A stretch of 64,000 nt of DNA, taken from positions 3,358,522-3,422,521 of the forward strand of contig CATOTI010000002.1 in NCBI GenBank assembly GCA_951813295.1, read 5' to 3'. Made by a program: the position numbers and the translations under genes. Source of the DNA: an uncultured Pseudomonadales bacterium (lineage in GTDB: Bacteria; Pseudomonadota; Gammaproteobacteria; Pseudomonadales; Azotimanducaceae). Below the pieces are notes generated by a model. It had not been told where the DNA came from and searched no databases. It saw only the letters and a list, made by a program, of their open reading frames with translations. Shown here in pieces: positions 16,958 through 26,364 of this stretch; positions within the stretch are counted from its first letter, which is position 1, and the number at the start of each line of letters is the position of its first letter.

Positions 16958-18229
16958 ATGGTGGCGCGGCCCGCGGGTAGCAATCTCACGATCGACGGCG
17001 AGCGTCTCTGGTCAAGCCTGATGCGCCTTGCCGAGATCGGTGCGACGCCGAAAGGTGGCGTCTGCCGATTGGCCCTCACCGAAGTCGACAAGGCGGCGCG
17101 CGATCTCTTCGTCGAATGGTGCCGGGAAGCCGGTTGTTCGATTCAGATCGATGAGCTCGGCAACATCTTCGCGCGGCGCGAAGGCAAGCACCCCAATGCC
17201 CTGCCGATCGTCACCGGCAGCCACATCGACTCGCAACCGACGGGCGGCAAGTTCGATGGCGCCTATGGCGTGCTGGCCGGGCTCGAAGTCGTTCGCACAC
17301 TGAATGACGCCGGCTTCGAAACCGACGCACCGATTGAGATCGTCGTTTGGACGAACGAAGAGGGTTCGCGATTTGCACCGGCCATGATGGCGTCCGGTGC
17401 GTTTGCCGGTGCGTTCGATGCCGATTGGGTGCGCTCGCGCGAGGACCCGGACGGCATCACGTTCGCCGCGGCACTCGACGCGATCGGCTATGCCGGTACA
17501 TCGGCGGTCGGCGACCACGCGATCGGTGCTTATATCGAAACGCATATCGAGCAGGGGCCGATCCTCGAGGCGGAGGAAAAGACGGTTGGCGTGGTCACGG
17601 GTGCGCAGGGCCAGCGTTGGTACGAGATCACGGTGACGGGCCAGGAAGCTCATGCCGGCCCGACTCCGATGGCGCGTCGCCGGGATGCGCTCGTCGGTAG
17701 CTCGCGGATCATCGATGCGGTCAATCGGATCGGTTTCGATTTCCAGCCGAGCGCGTGCGCGACCGTCGGCATGATCGAGTGTCGGCCGAACTCGAGAAAC
17801 ACGATTCCCGGCGAGGTCATGTTCACCGTCGACTTCCGCCACCCGGTGGAGGACCGCCTAGGTCAAATGGACGAGGTGCTGCGGACGACGAGCGCCGACA
17901 TCTCAGCCGAACTCGGACTCGACCTCGTCGTCGAGGAAATCTGGCATTTCCCGGCGGCACCGTTTGCCGATGTTTGTGTGGATGCCGTGCGTGCGTCGGC
18001 CATGCATTCCGGCTTCGAGCACATGGACATCGTCTCGGGCGCGGGACACGACGCCTGTTATGTCGCCCGAGTCGCGCCGACGGGGATGATCTTCGTGCCC
18101 TGCGCCGACGGGATCAGCCACAACGAGATCGAGAGCGCCGAGCCCGACGATGTAGCGGCCGGTTGTCAGGTCCTCGTCGAGGCGATGGTGCGACTGGCCA
18201 ACGAGTCGGGATCGACGAACCAGGAGTAA
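16958..18229 (+). CDS. M20-type Zn-dependent hydrolase (N-carbamoyl-L-amino-acid hydrolase/allantoate amidohydrolase family)
   Basis: This 423-residue protein has the binuclear-metal ligands of the family in order: G-S-H-I-D-S-Q-P-T-G-G-K-F-D-G (His and Asp), W-T-N-E-E-G-S-R-F (Glu), E-T-H-I-E-Q-G-P (His) and C-A-D-G-I-S-H-N-E (His). A dimerisation insert contains E-A-H-A-G-P-T-P-M. It hydrolyses N-carbamoyl or ureido amides. Start ATG 16958 lies 5 bases after the stop of the deiodinase-like gene, so the two are probably translationally coupled and may act on the same class of amino-acid-derived compounds. The next gene starts 4 bases after its stop. Confidence 0.9.
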   Translation: MVARPAGSNLTIDGERLWSSLMRLAEIGATPKGGVCRLALTEVDKAARDLFVEWCREAGCSIQIDELGNIFARREGKHPNALPIVTGSHIDSQPTGGKFDGAYGVLAGLEVVRTLNDAGFETDAPIEIVVWTNEEGSRFAPAMMASGAFAGAFDADWVRSREDPDGITFAAALDAIGYAGTSAVGDHAIGAYIETHIEQGPILEAEEKTVGVVTGAQGQRWYEITVTGQEAHAGPTPMARRRDALVGSSRIIDAVNRIGFDFQPSACATVGMIECRPNSRNTIPGEVMFTVDFRHPVEDRLGQMDEVLRTTSADISAELGLDLVVEEIWHFPAAPFADVCVDAVRASAMHSGFEHMDIVSGAGHDACYVARVAPTGMIFVPCADGISHNEIESAEPDDVAAGCQVLVEAMVRLANESGSTNQE

Positions 18230-18233
18230 CGGC

Positions 18234-20091
18234 ATGCGCTTTTTCCACTTGGCGCTCGTGGCCGTCGTCGCGGCGTTCAGTCTCGCGCACGCCGAGTCAC
18301 GGCCCCCTCTCAATGCCGAGACCGTCGAGCAGTTCTTCGACACAGCCTTTTCGGTACAGCAGAAAGATCACGAGATCGCCGGCGTCGTGGTGAGCGTCGT
18401 GCTCAACGGCGACGTCCTCTTCAAGGCGGGTTACGGATTCGCCGACGTGGAAGCGCGGACGCCGGCCGATCCCGATGCGTCGCTTTTCCGGATCGCGTCG
18501 ATCACCAAGCCGTTCGTCTGGACGGCGATCATGCAACTCGTCGAGCAGGGTCGGATCGGTCTCGACGACCCGATCGATCAGTATCTCGAATTCGAGATTC
18601 CGGGGACGTTCGATGAGCCGATCCGGGTGCGCCATCTATTGACCCACACGCCGGGTTTCGAAGAGCTGGGAACTGGTAGTTCGGCGCGGTCCGTTGACGA
18701 CGTGAAGCCGCTGGGAGACCACCTCGCGATTCAGATGCCGGCCCGCGTGCGCCCGCCCGGCGAGCAGGCGTCCTATTCGAACTACGGATCGGCGATTGCG
18801 GGCTATCTGATCGAGCGCATCACGGGTCAGACCTGGTCCGACTACATCGACGAGCACGTGTTGGCGCCGCTGGAGATGACGAGCACCAACACGCAGATCG
18901 TGATGGATGAATCGCTGAAAGCGCGCCATGCCAAGGGGTACCGCTACGGCGGTGGTCGGTTCGTCGCGGTCGACTACGAATACTTCAGCGATCTGCCGGC
19001 GGGCCATATCAGTACGACGGCTGACGACATGACCCGCTTCATGGTGGCGCATCTGAACGAAGGCGCGTTCGGTGATCGGCGAATCCTGAGCGAAGAGACG
19101 GCACGGGTGATGCGCGAGCCGCTCTTCGCGCCCCACGAAGCAACGCCACCGATGCTGCACGGCTTCTACCGCACGGGATCGTGCGGGTCTCGAAATCTTT
19201 GGCCATGGCGGGGACGTCAACCAGTTCCACTCGAATCTCTCGCTCGTACCCGCGCTCGAACTCGGCATCTTCGTGTCGTTCAACTCCGATCCGGGGTCGG
19301 CCGCCCGCAGCCGCATCGTGACGGCGTTCATCGATCACTTCTTCGGTGGCGAGTATCTCCCGGCGCCGCCGGAACCGGTCGACGTGGATCTTTCACAATA
19401 CGCCGGCGAGTACCTGTCGCTGCGGCGAAATCAGTCGACGTTCGAGAAGCTCACGATGCTCGTCTCCGGCGTCACGGTGAGCGCCGATGGCGAGGAACTG
19501 ATCGTCGCCAGTGGCGGCATCAACCGTTGGATCGCCATGGGTGAGGACGTCTTCCGCGGCAAGTATTCGACAACGCCATTGGTCTTCATTCGTGATGAAA
19601 ACGACGCGATCTCCCACATGGTCATCAACGGCCCGTTGGGAACGTACGAGCGCGTGGGCGGCTTCGATTCACCCGCCTTTCTGCAGATGCTGCTTGCCGC
19701 CATCTTCGCCCTCTCGATCGCAGCAACCCTCGGCTACGGCTACCGGCTCGTGCGAAAACGTGCGTCGCTCGTTATTGCACGTGGCGACGCGTTCGTCGTC
19801 ACGATCTATAGCGTGCTCGCGATTCTGCTCTACGGATATCTCGGCGCAACGCTCGCGGGTGATACGCAGGAGTTTGCCTACGGCGTGCCGACAGCGGCGC
19901 ACGCAGCACTCCTGATGATGTCAGTCAACGCGCTCGTTGGGCTGGCCGTTGTATTTCTCGCGGGTCGGCAATGGGTCCGGGGTGACGGCACGCTCGCGGC
20001 GCGTTCCGTCTTCTCGCTCTTTGCGCTCGGTGCGCTGGCCAATATCTGGATTGGTTTCTACTTCAACATCGTGAGCTACGCGTTCAGCTGA
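18234..20091 (+). pseudogene. Serine hydrolase (class C beta-lactamase-like) with C-terminal membrane region, frameshifted
   Basis: The gene starts with a signal peptide (residues 1-20, ending S-L-A-H-A). It has S89-I-T-K92 and Y181-S-N183, the nucleophile and base motifs of penicillin-binding-protein-like hydrolases. After about base 19177 the original frame turns into Arg-rich nonsense, while another frame continues L-E-I-F-G-H-G-G-D-V-N-Q-F (third motif H-G-G). That frame then runs through a beta-rich domain and four C-terminal membrane helices to 20091. Removing one G from the GGG run at 19175-19177 restores a single protein of about 618 residues. This may be a real mutation or an assembly error. 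It is the third gene of the run with the deiodinase-like and M20 genes. Confidence 0.8.
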
Positions 20092-20100
20092 ATCCGCGCC

Positions 20101-21141
20101 TCACGTCGCATCGTGTTGATCCAACTCTGCTAGAACGATGTCGCGGCCACGCACCATGTTGGCGAGTTTGGTGAACGCAACATCGCGCGGCAGGTACTTC
20201 ATGCCGCAATCGGGCGCCACCACCATGCGTTCGGGGGCGATGACCTCGAGGGCCGCACGAATGCGGTCGGCAACGACCTCGGGGGTCTCCGGTGTGGTGT
20301 CGCGCAGATCGAGCACACCGACGTGGATCATTTTGTTTGGCAGTGCGCCCAGGATGTCCATGTCGAGTCGCGGCTGGGCGCATTCGATCGAGACTTCGTC
20401 GGCCGTGCAGGCATCGAGTTCTTCGAGAAAGGCATAGCCGGCGGGCTTGTTCTCGACATGCTTGCCGTAGCCGAAGCAGACGTGCAGCGCGGTAACCCCC
20501 GTCGCACCCGCGAATGCACGATCGATGGCTTCCACCGCGTACTCCCGCGCCGCTTCGGGACGCGCCTGAACGTAGGGCTCGTCGAGTTGCACGATGTCGA
20601 CCCCCGCGGCGAAGAGGTCCTGTACCTCGTCATTCACCGCGGCCGCGTAGGCCAGCGCCACCGAGCCGATGTCGGCGTAGTGATCATTCTGCGCCTGCTG
20701 CGCCATCGTGAAGGGGCCCGGCAGGGTGATCTTGAGGGGCTTATCGGTTTGACGCTTGAGGAATGCAACATGCGGGGTTTCGACGGGTCTCTGGCGGACG
20801 ATTTCGCCGACCACGCGCGGCACCGGGACCACTTTCCCGGTTCGATCCACGGCTTCGCCGGGGTTATCGAGGTCGACGCCGCCGAGCGCGTTGGCGAACC
20901 GGTTCGAATAGCTCTCGCGGCGCATCTCTCCGTCCGTAACGATATCGACGCCCGCGCGATGCTGATCATCGATCGCGATGATCGTCGCGTCGTCCTGAGC
21001 TTCTTCGAGTCGTTCGCCATCGATCCGCCAGAGTTCCTCGACCAGTACGCGCGGCGGCAGCCGGGATCCGAGTCGGGTGCGGTCGATCAGCCAGTCCGGT
21101 TGGGCATAGCTGCCGACCAGTGAAGTCATCAAGCGTGTCAC
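20101..21141 (-). CDS. MetE-like cobalamin-independent methionine synthase family protein (C-terminal domain only)
   Basis: This protein of about 346 residues corresponds to the catalytic C-terminal domain of MetE (TIM barrel), without the N-terminal domain. The zinc-binding residues are visible as L-H-V-C-F-G (His, Cys), I-E-C-A-Q-P-R (Glu) and A-P-D-C-G-M-K-Y-L (Cys). It starts L-V-G-S-Y-A-Q-P-D-W-L. Such short forms transfer methyl groups to thiols or act in catabolic demethylation; which acceptor is used here is unknown. GTG 21141 is chosen because a GAGGA site lies 5 bases upstream; ATG 21147 and 21129 are alternatives. It is convergent with the serine hydrolase gene. Confidence 0.85.
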   Translation of the reverse strand: MTRLMTSLVGSYAQPDWLIDRTRLGSRLPPRVLVEELWRIDGERLEEAQDDATIIAIDDQHRAGVDIVTDGEMRRESYSNRFANALGGVDLDNPGEAVDRTGKVVPVPRVVGEIVRQRPVETPHVAFLKRQTDKPLKITLPGPFTMAQQAQNDHYADIGSVALAYAAAVNDEVQDLFAAGVDIVQLDEPYVQARPEAAREYAVEAIDRAFAGATGVTALHVCFGYGKHVENKPAGYAFLEELDACTADEVSIECAQPRLDMDILGALPNKMIHVGVLDLRDTTPETPEVVADRIRAALEVIAPERMVVAPDCGMKYLPRDVAFTKLANMVRGRDIVLAELDQHDAT

Positions 21142-21344
21142 GGGCATCCTCGAGAAAGCATCGAGAGGATCGTGCGCCGGCGCGCGATCGCATCGCAATG
21201 GTCCGCCGGCGGCGTGCAGGGCAAGCGCCCGACATCATCGAAGCAAACCAATCCGGGTCGTGGTGCGACTATCCTCAGATGGGCGCCCGCAGACGATAAG
21301 CGCGACTCAATCATCGATTCCCTTGAGGGAAAAAGGAAAAGCTG

Positions 21345-22226
21345 ATGCTTCTCATCGAAGGACTCAAGAAGACTTACGCGAACGGGGTGGTGGCACTCGA
21401 TGACGTGTCGCTCGAGATTCCGCGCGGCATGTTTGGCCTGCTGGGCCCGAACGGTGCGGGTAAGTCGACGTTGATGCGCACGATCGCGACGTTGCAGGAC
21501 CCGGACGAAGGATCGGTTCGACTCGGCGATATCGACGTCATCAACGACAAACAGGCGCTGCGTCGGGAGCTCGGGTACCTGCCGCAGGAATTCGGCACCT
21601 ACCCAAGGACGTCGCCCGAGACGATGTTGAACCACCTCGCGTGCCTCAAAGGTGTCGCGGATCGTGCCGACCGAAAAGCGCTCGTCGAAGGGTTGCTCAC
21701 CCAGACCAACCTGTGGGGCGTGCGAAAGAAGAACATTGATACCTTCTCCGGTGGCATGCGACAGCGCTTCGGGATCGCCCAAGCACTCATCGGCGATCCG
21801 GGCCTGATTATTGTCGATGAACCGACGGCGGGGCTCGATCCGGCGGAGCGTCGACGATTTCACAACCTCCTGGTCCGCATCGGTGAGGACGTGGTGGTCG
21901 TGCTCTCGACGCATATCGTCGAAGACGTTTCGGATCTTTGTCCGCGGATGGCGATCATGGGCGACGGTAGGATTCTCGTCACCGGAGAGCCAGCCAAACT
22001 CGTTGCCGAACTCGAGGGGCGTTTATGGCGGGTCGTCGCCGATCGCGGTGCCGAACCCGACGTCGGATTGCCGGTCGTTTCGACGCGAATGGTGGCAGGA
22101 CGTACGGAGCTTCGAATGGTTGCCGACTCGGCGCCGGTGGAATCGGCTGAGCCCGCCACACCGACCCTCGAAGACGTCTACTTCGCGACGTTGAACGACC
22201 ACGGCGTCGCCGTGAACCTGGACTGA
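21345..22226 (+). CDS. ABC transporter ATP-binding protein
   Basis: This 293-residue protein has Walker A at 34-42 (G-P-N-G-A-G-K-S-T), a Q-loop (G-Y-L-P-Q-E-F), signature F-S-G-G-M-R-Q-R-F, Walker B plus D-loop (L-I-I-V-D-E-P-T-A-G-L-D) and H-loop (L-S-T-H-I-V-E-D). The C-terminal extension of about 70 residues is typical of drug/peptide exporter ATPases of the CcmA/NodI group. The stop is 3 bases before the permease-peptidase fusion start, so the two work together. An AAGGAAAA site precedes ATG 21345. Confidence 0.93.
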   Translation: MLLIEGLKKTYANGVVALDDVSLEIPRGMFGLLGPNGAGKSTLMRTIATLQDPDEGSVRLGDIDVINDKQALRRELGYLPQEFGTYPRTSPETMLNHLACLKGVADRADRKALVEGLLTQTNLWGVRKKNIDTFSGGMRQRFGIAQALIGDPGLIIVDEPTAGLDPAERRRFHNLLVRIGEDVVVVLSTHIVEDVSDLCPRMAIMGDGRILVTGEPAKLVAELEGRLWRVVADRGAEPDVGLPVVSTRMVAGRTELRMVADSAPVESAEPATPTLEDVYFATLNDHGVAVNLD

Positions 22227-22229
22227 GCC

Positions 22230-25200
22230 ATGCTTGCCGAAGTCTTTCGATTCGAGTGTCGCTACCAGGCGAGATCACCGCTCTTCTGGAGCGTCTTCCT
22301 CGTCTTCTTCATCATGACCTTCCTCGCCACCGCGTCCGAGAACGTGTCCGTCGGCGGGGTCGGGACCAACCTCGACCTGAACGCCAGCTACGCGATCATG
22401 GTGACGATCGCGACGTTCAGCGTGATTGCGCTTTTCGCCGTGGTGGCTTTCGTGGCGACCGCGATTACGCGCGACTTCGACGTGAAGACAGCGGAGATTC
22501 TTTTCTCGACGCGTGTCAGTGCCACCTCGTTCCTGCTCGGTCGATTTGCTGGCGGTTTCGTCAGCGCAGTGCTTGCGGCGAGTGGGGCTGTGTTCGGCGT
22601 TTTGCTTGCGACCTTCATGCCGTGGCTCGACGCCGAACGTATCGGTGCATTTTCGATAGCGCCCTATGTCTTCTCGTTCCTGGTTCTCCTGCTGCCGAAC
22701 GTCTTTCTCACGAGCTCGATCTTCTTCGCCGTGGCGGCCCTCACGCGGTCGATGTTCGCGAGTTATGTCGCGGCCCTCGGTCTGATCATCGCGATGGTCG
22801 TTCTGAGTGCGACGACGGATCAGGAAAACGTGGTCTGGACGGCATTGGCTGAACCCTTCGGCAACATTGCGCTCGGCGAGGTCACGCGCTACTGGACCGT
22901 CTTTCAGCGCAACGAGCTCGTGCCGACCTTCGAAGGCACGTTGGCGCTCAATCGGCTCATCTGGACGGGCGTGGGCTTTGTGACCCTCATCTTCGCGCTC
23001 TGGCGATTCACGTTCAGCGTGGCGCCGAAAAAGGGCTTCATGGATCGATTCAGACGATCCCGGCCGACATCCGACGAGGCGCCGGCCATTCCCAGCACGC
23101 CGATTGCGGTCACCCCGAGCTATTCGAGTGCGAGCACCTGGGCGCAGTTCGTCTCGCAACTCGGCATCGATGTCCGGGGCGTGATCAAGAGCGTGCCGTT
23201 CTACGTGTTGCTGGCATTCGCCCTCATGAACACCCTCGGCGGTTTCGTCGTGGGCATCGGGTCGATGTACGGAACGCCGTCGATGCCGTTGACGCGCTCG
23301 ATGCTTCTCGTCGTGGGCGGATCGTTCGTCTTCGTGACGTACATCGTCCTGATGTATTACGCCGGTGAACTCGTCTTCCGCGAACGGCAGGCGCGCCTGA
23401 ACGAAATCATCGACGCTTCGCCGTTTCCGACGGGTGTCGTGACGGCCGCGAAGATCGTCGCGACGATGTTTGTCGTGGCGATGATGTTCATCGTGATCGC
23501 GGTCACCGCGATCATCGTTCAGCTCGCCAACGAGTACTACCGGCTCGAGATCCCCCTCTATTTCACGGGGCTCTTCGTGAACTTCGGCTGGAGCATCTTC
23601 ATGCTCTGCGTCTTTGCGGTCTTCATCCAATCAGTCGTGCCGAATAAATGGCTCGGCATGCTCGCCTTTCTCGGGCTGTTCCTACTCTTCTCGGTGCTCT
23701 CGTCCTTCGGCTTCGAGCACGTGCTCTACCAGGTTGCGGCACCGACCGCGCCGTATTCGGATATCAACGGTTACGGGCACTTTCTCGAACGACAGTTCAC
23801 GGTGGGCGCTTACTGGAGCGCTTTCTGCTTGCTTCTCGCGGTGGTGGCGCATCTCTTCATGCGCCGCGGCGTGACCGACGGCTGGCGGGAGCGACTCGCC
23901 GACGGGCGTCAGCGTTTCACGCCGAACGTTCGAACGCTGGCGGCGGTGGCGACGGTGTTCTGGATTTCGCTCGGCGGTTGGATCTTCTACAACACCAATG
24001 TGTTGAACCCGTACCTGACGTCGGATGATCTCGAAGAACGTCAGGCGAACTATGAGAAGTCGTTCAAGCAATACGAGGACATGGCACGGCCGGAGGTGAT
24101 CGACGTCGCGATGGAGGTCGATATCTTCCCGGACGAGCGCCGACTCGAGAGCCGCGGGACGATGGAGATGGTGAATCTCACCTCCGAACCCATTCGGGAG
24201 CTGCATCTGAATATTCCTTCGCCCCTGACGATCAACAGCATCGACCTGCCGGCCCAAGAGATTTCTGGCGATCGGGCGCTCGGTTACCACCGCTACGAGC
24301 TCGATGAGCCGTTGCTACCGGGCGAGAAGATGAAGCTGGGCTTTGATCTCAGCTGGATCAACCGTGGATTCGTCAACTCGCGCTCGTCCACGCGACTGAT
24401 CGAGAACGGCACGTTCGTCAACAACGCCGAGATCGCGCCGGCGCCTGGCTACAACCCGAACGCGGAACTCAGCGACAACAACACGCGGCGCCAATACGAC
24501 CTCGGCCCCGTGGAGCGTTTACCGAAGTTCGACCGCGTGCGCGGCCGTGAGGTGAGTCAGATGGGTGTCGGACAGCGAACGAATTTTCGTGCCGTCGTGA
24601 GCACCGACCCGAGTCACGTCGCGATTGCGCCGGGCTATCTCGAACGCGAGTGGCAGGAAGACGGGAGACGCTACTTCGAGTATGTGATGGACGAGCCGAT
24701 CTGGCCGTTCCTGTCGTTCCAGTCCGCGCAGTACACGGTCAAGCGTGACCAGCACAAGGATGTCGCGATCGAGGTCTACTACCACGATCCGCACGACTTC
24801 AACGTCGATCGGATGATCGATGCGACGAAGAAGGGGCTCGACTATTTCGAGGAAAGCTTCTCGCCGTATCAGTACCGCCAGTTCCGCATCATCGAGTTCC
24901 CGGGTTACCAGAACTTCGCGCAGGCGTTTGCCAACACGATCCCGTATTCCGAGAACATCGGGTTCATTTCGGACCTGCGCGACGACAAGAACATCGACGG
25001 CGTCTTCTACGTCACGGCCCACGAACTGGCACACCAGTGGTGGGCGCACCAGGTCATCGGCGCGCGTATGCAGGGCATGACGATGATCGTCGAGACGCTC
25101 GCGCAGTATTCGGCTCTGATGGTGCTCGAGCGCGAATACGGCGAAGAACGGATGCGGCGTTTTCTGAAGTACGAGCTCGACTCGTATCTCTCCGGCCGCG

Positions 25201-25802
25201 GCGGCGAGCTCATTGATGAACTCCCCCTGGCACTCGTCGAGAACCAGGCCTATGTCCACTACCGCAAGGGCAGCGTGGCGATGTACGCGCTGAAGGACGC
25301 GATCGGCGAAGCCGCCGTCAATCGGGCACTCGCGAACTTCATCGATCAGTTCGCCTTCAAACAGGCGCCCTTTCCGACCACCGGCGACCTGATCGCCGCG
25401 TTCCGTGCCGAGGCGTCGGCGGAACACCAGAAACTCATCACCGACCTCTTCGAGAAGATCTCGCTCTACGACCTCAAGGTCGCCGATGTCGTGACGACGC
25501 CGATCGATGACGGCGTCGAGGTCGCCATCACGATCGAAGCGAAACAGTTCGAAGCCGACGGTGAAGGTCGTGAGTCGGAGGTGCCACTCGATGCGCTGCT
25601 TGACGTCGCGATCTTCGGCGAAGCAAGCGATGAACTCGGTGACGACGACCTGCCCGATCCGATGCTGATCGAGAAACACCGCATCACCTCGGGCCAACAG
25701 ACGCTCAAGTTCGTCGTGCCGAGCGCGCCGGCGAAGGTCGCGGTGGATCCGTATCACAAGATGATCGATCGGAACCCGGACGATAATTTGAAGAATGTTT
25801 GA
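22230..25802 (+). CDS. ABC transporter permease fused to an M1-family aminopeptidase
   Basis: This 1190-residue protein has an N-terminal membrane half (about residues 1-590) with two sets of about six helices, like an ABC-2-type permease. It has a C-terminal M1 metallopeptidase half. Its zinc motif H931-E-L-A-H935 is followed by E955 (I-V-E-T-L-A-Q-Y), the third ligand, spaced as in this fused subgroup. A peptide-binding F-A-N-T-I-P-Y-S-E replaces the usual G-x-M-E-N. The architecture is known in bacteria, but the cargo is not. Coupling transport to N-terminal trimming is an inference. The peptidase half is predicted to be outside the cytoplasm. It forms an operon with the preceding ATPase. 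Confidence 0.92.
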   Translation: MLAEVFRFECRYQARSPLFWSVFLVFFIMTFLATASENVSVGGVGTNLDLNASYAIMVTIATFSVIALFAVVAFVATAITRDFDVKTAEILFSTRVSATSFLLGRFAGGFVSAVLAASGAVFGVLLATFMPWLDAERIGAFSIAPYVFSFLVLLLPNVFLTSSIFFAVAALTRSMFASYVAALGLIIAMVVLSATTDQENVVWTALAEPFGNIALGEVTRYWTVFQRNELVPTFEGTLALNRLIWTGVGFVTLIFALWRFTFSVAPKKGFMDRFRRSRPTSDEAPAIPSTPIAVTPSYSSASTWAQFVSQLGIDVRGVIKSVPFYVLLAFALMNTLGGFVVGIGSMYGTPSMPLTRSMLLVVGGSFVFVTYIVLMYYAGELVFRERQARLNEIIDASPFPTGVVTAAKIVATMFVVAMMFIVIAVTAIIVQLANEYYRLEIPLYFTGLFVNFGWSIFMLCVFAVFIQSVVPNKWLGMLAFLGLFLLFSVLSSFGFEHVLYQVAAPTAPYSDINGYGHFLERQFTVGAYWSAFCLLLAVVAHLFMRRGVTDGWRERLADGRQRFTPNVRTLAAVATVFWISLGGWIFYNTNVLNPYLTSDDLEERQANYEKSFKQYEDMARPEVIDVAMEVDIFPDERRLESRGTMEMVNLTSEPIRELHLNIPSPLTINSIDLPAQEISGDRALGYHRYELDEPLLPGEKMKLGFDLSWINRGFVNSRSSTRLIENGTFVNNAEIAPAPGYNPNAELSDNNTRRQYDLGPVERLPKFDRVRGREVSQMGVGQRTNFRAVVSTDPSHVAIAPGYLEREWQEDGRRYFEYVMDEPIWPFLSFQSAQYTVKRDQHKDVAIEVYYHDPHDFNVDRMIDATKKGLDYFEESFSPYQYRQFRIIEFPGYQNFAQAFANTIPYSENIGFISDLRDDKNIDGVFYVTAHELAHQWWAHQVIGARMQGMTMIVETLAQYSALMVLEREYGEERMRRFLKYELDSYLSGRGGELIDELPLALVENQAYVHYRKGSVAMYALKDAIGEAAVNRALANFIDQFAFKQAPFPTTGDLIAAFRAEASAEHQKLITDLFEKISLYDLKVADVVTTPIDDGVEVAITIEAKQFEADGEGRESEVPLDALLDVAIFGEASDELGDDDLPDPMLIEKHRITSGQQTLKFVVPSAPAKVAVDPYHKMIDRNPDDNLKNV

Positions 25803-25819
25803 AGGTGCTTTTTCTTCTA

Positions 25820-25842
25820 GGGGGGACCCTCCGGGTCCCCCC
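25820..25842. terminator. Strong GC hairpin after the ABC operon
   Basis: GGGGGGACCC and GGGTCCCCCC form a perfect 10-bp stem with a 3-base loop, starting 18 bases after the fusion gene's stop. There is no T-run after it, so it is not a textbook intrinsic terminator. It may stop transcription, protect the 3' end, or be part of the repeat-rich block that follows to 26364. Confidence 0.45.
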
Positions 25843-26025
25843 AGGACCCCCCTGCGTCGCGGCTTTGCCGCGCCGGGCTCGAGGCCATCGATTTCGCTTG
25901 ATTGGGGTTTGCCGGCTTTAGAACTAATTTGCCCTTAGGAAGGCTTTAGCGAACCGATCAGCCTGCAAATCCTTTCCAGGACATCGAGCGAAGGCAGGAT
26001 CCTGCAAACGCTTCCCCGCGCATCC

Positions 26026-26278
26026 TACAAATCCCGCTCGATCTCGAACGCCGCCTTCCGGCGAACACGCCGACCACCGGGGCCCCGGCGCGGCAAGCGC
26101 GCCAGGGGGGAATCACCCGCCGCGATTCCGCGCCGCACTGGGCGCGCGGCGAGATTCCCCCATCCGCCAACTCAGACTTCGCGCCGATCCGGCGGGGGCG
26201 TGGGGGCGGAGCCCCCACAAGAAAGAGCAAGCTGCAATCCAGCCTTCTCCTCCGGAAAGTCAGAGCTTTCCAGCCCAC
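26026..26278. repeat. Direct repeat unit, copy 1 (hairpin-rich, non-coding)
   Basis: About 250 bases from TACAAATCCCGCTCGATCTC onward recur almost unchanged in copy 2, which is split by the insertion sequence. The unit contains an inverted repeat (GGGGGGAATC near 26106 against GATTCCCCC near 26152) and a perfect hairpin GTGGGGGC-GGA-GCCCCCAC at about 26198-26216. It holds no credible gene. The 25843-26025 stretch before it is also GC-rich and without a recognisable gene. The two-copy arrangement and internal hairpins suggest a dispersed extragenic repeat family. Confidence 0.75.
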
Positions 26279-26344
26279 CGAATCAACGCTTTCCAGATCA
26301 TCGAGCGGCACTTCCCAGCGCGCCCCGCGCCGACCAAACCACAG

Positions 26345-26364
26345 TACAAATCCCGCTCGATCTC
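26345..26364. repeat. Direct repeat unit, copy 2, left end (before the insertion sequence)
   Basis: These 20 bases are identical to the first 20 bases of copy 1 at 26026. The last 8, TCGATCTC, are the target-site duplication of the adjacent IS256-family element. The remainder of copy 2 continues at 27697. The spacer 26279-26344 between the two copies shows no gene. Confidence 0.75.

Noticed and set aside
22275..23630. Antisense frame of 451 residues opposite the ABC permease fusion
   Set aside because: Its sequence is Arg/His/Glu-rich repeats typical of a shadow frame. The sense frame has clear membrane helices and an M1 motif.
24519..25757. Antisense frame of 412 residues opposite the M1 peptidase domain
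   Set aside because: It is a shadow of the peptidase gene, Arg/Val/Leu-rich without a family.
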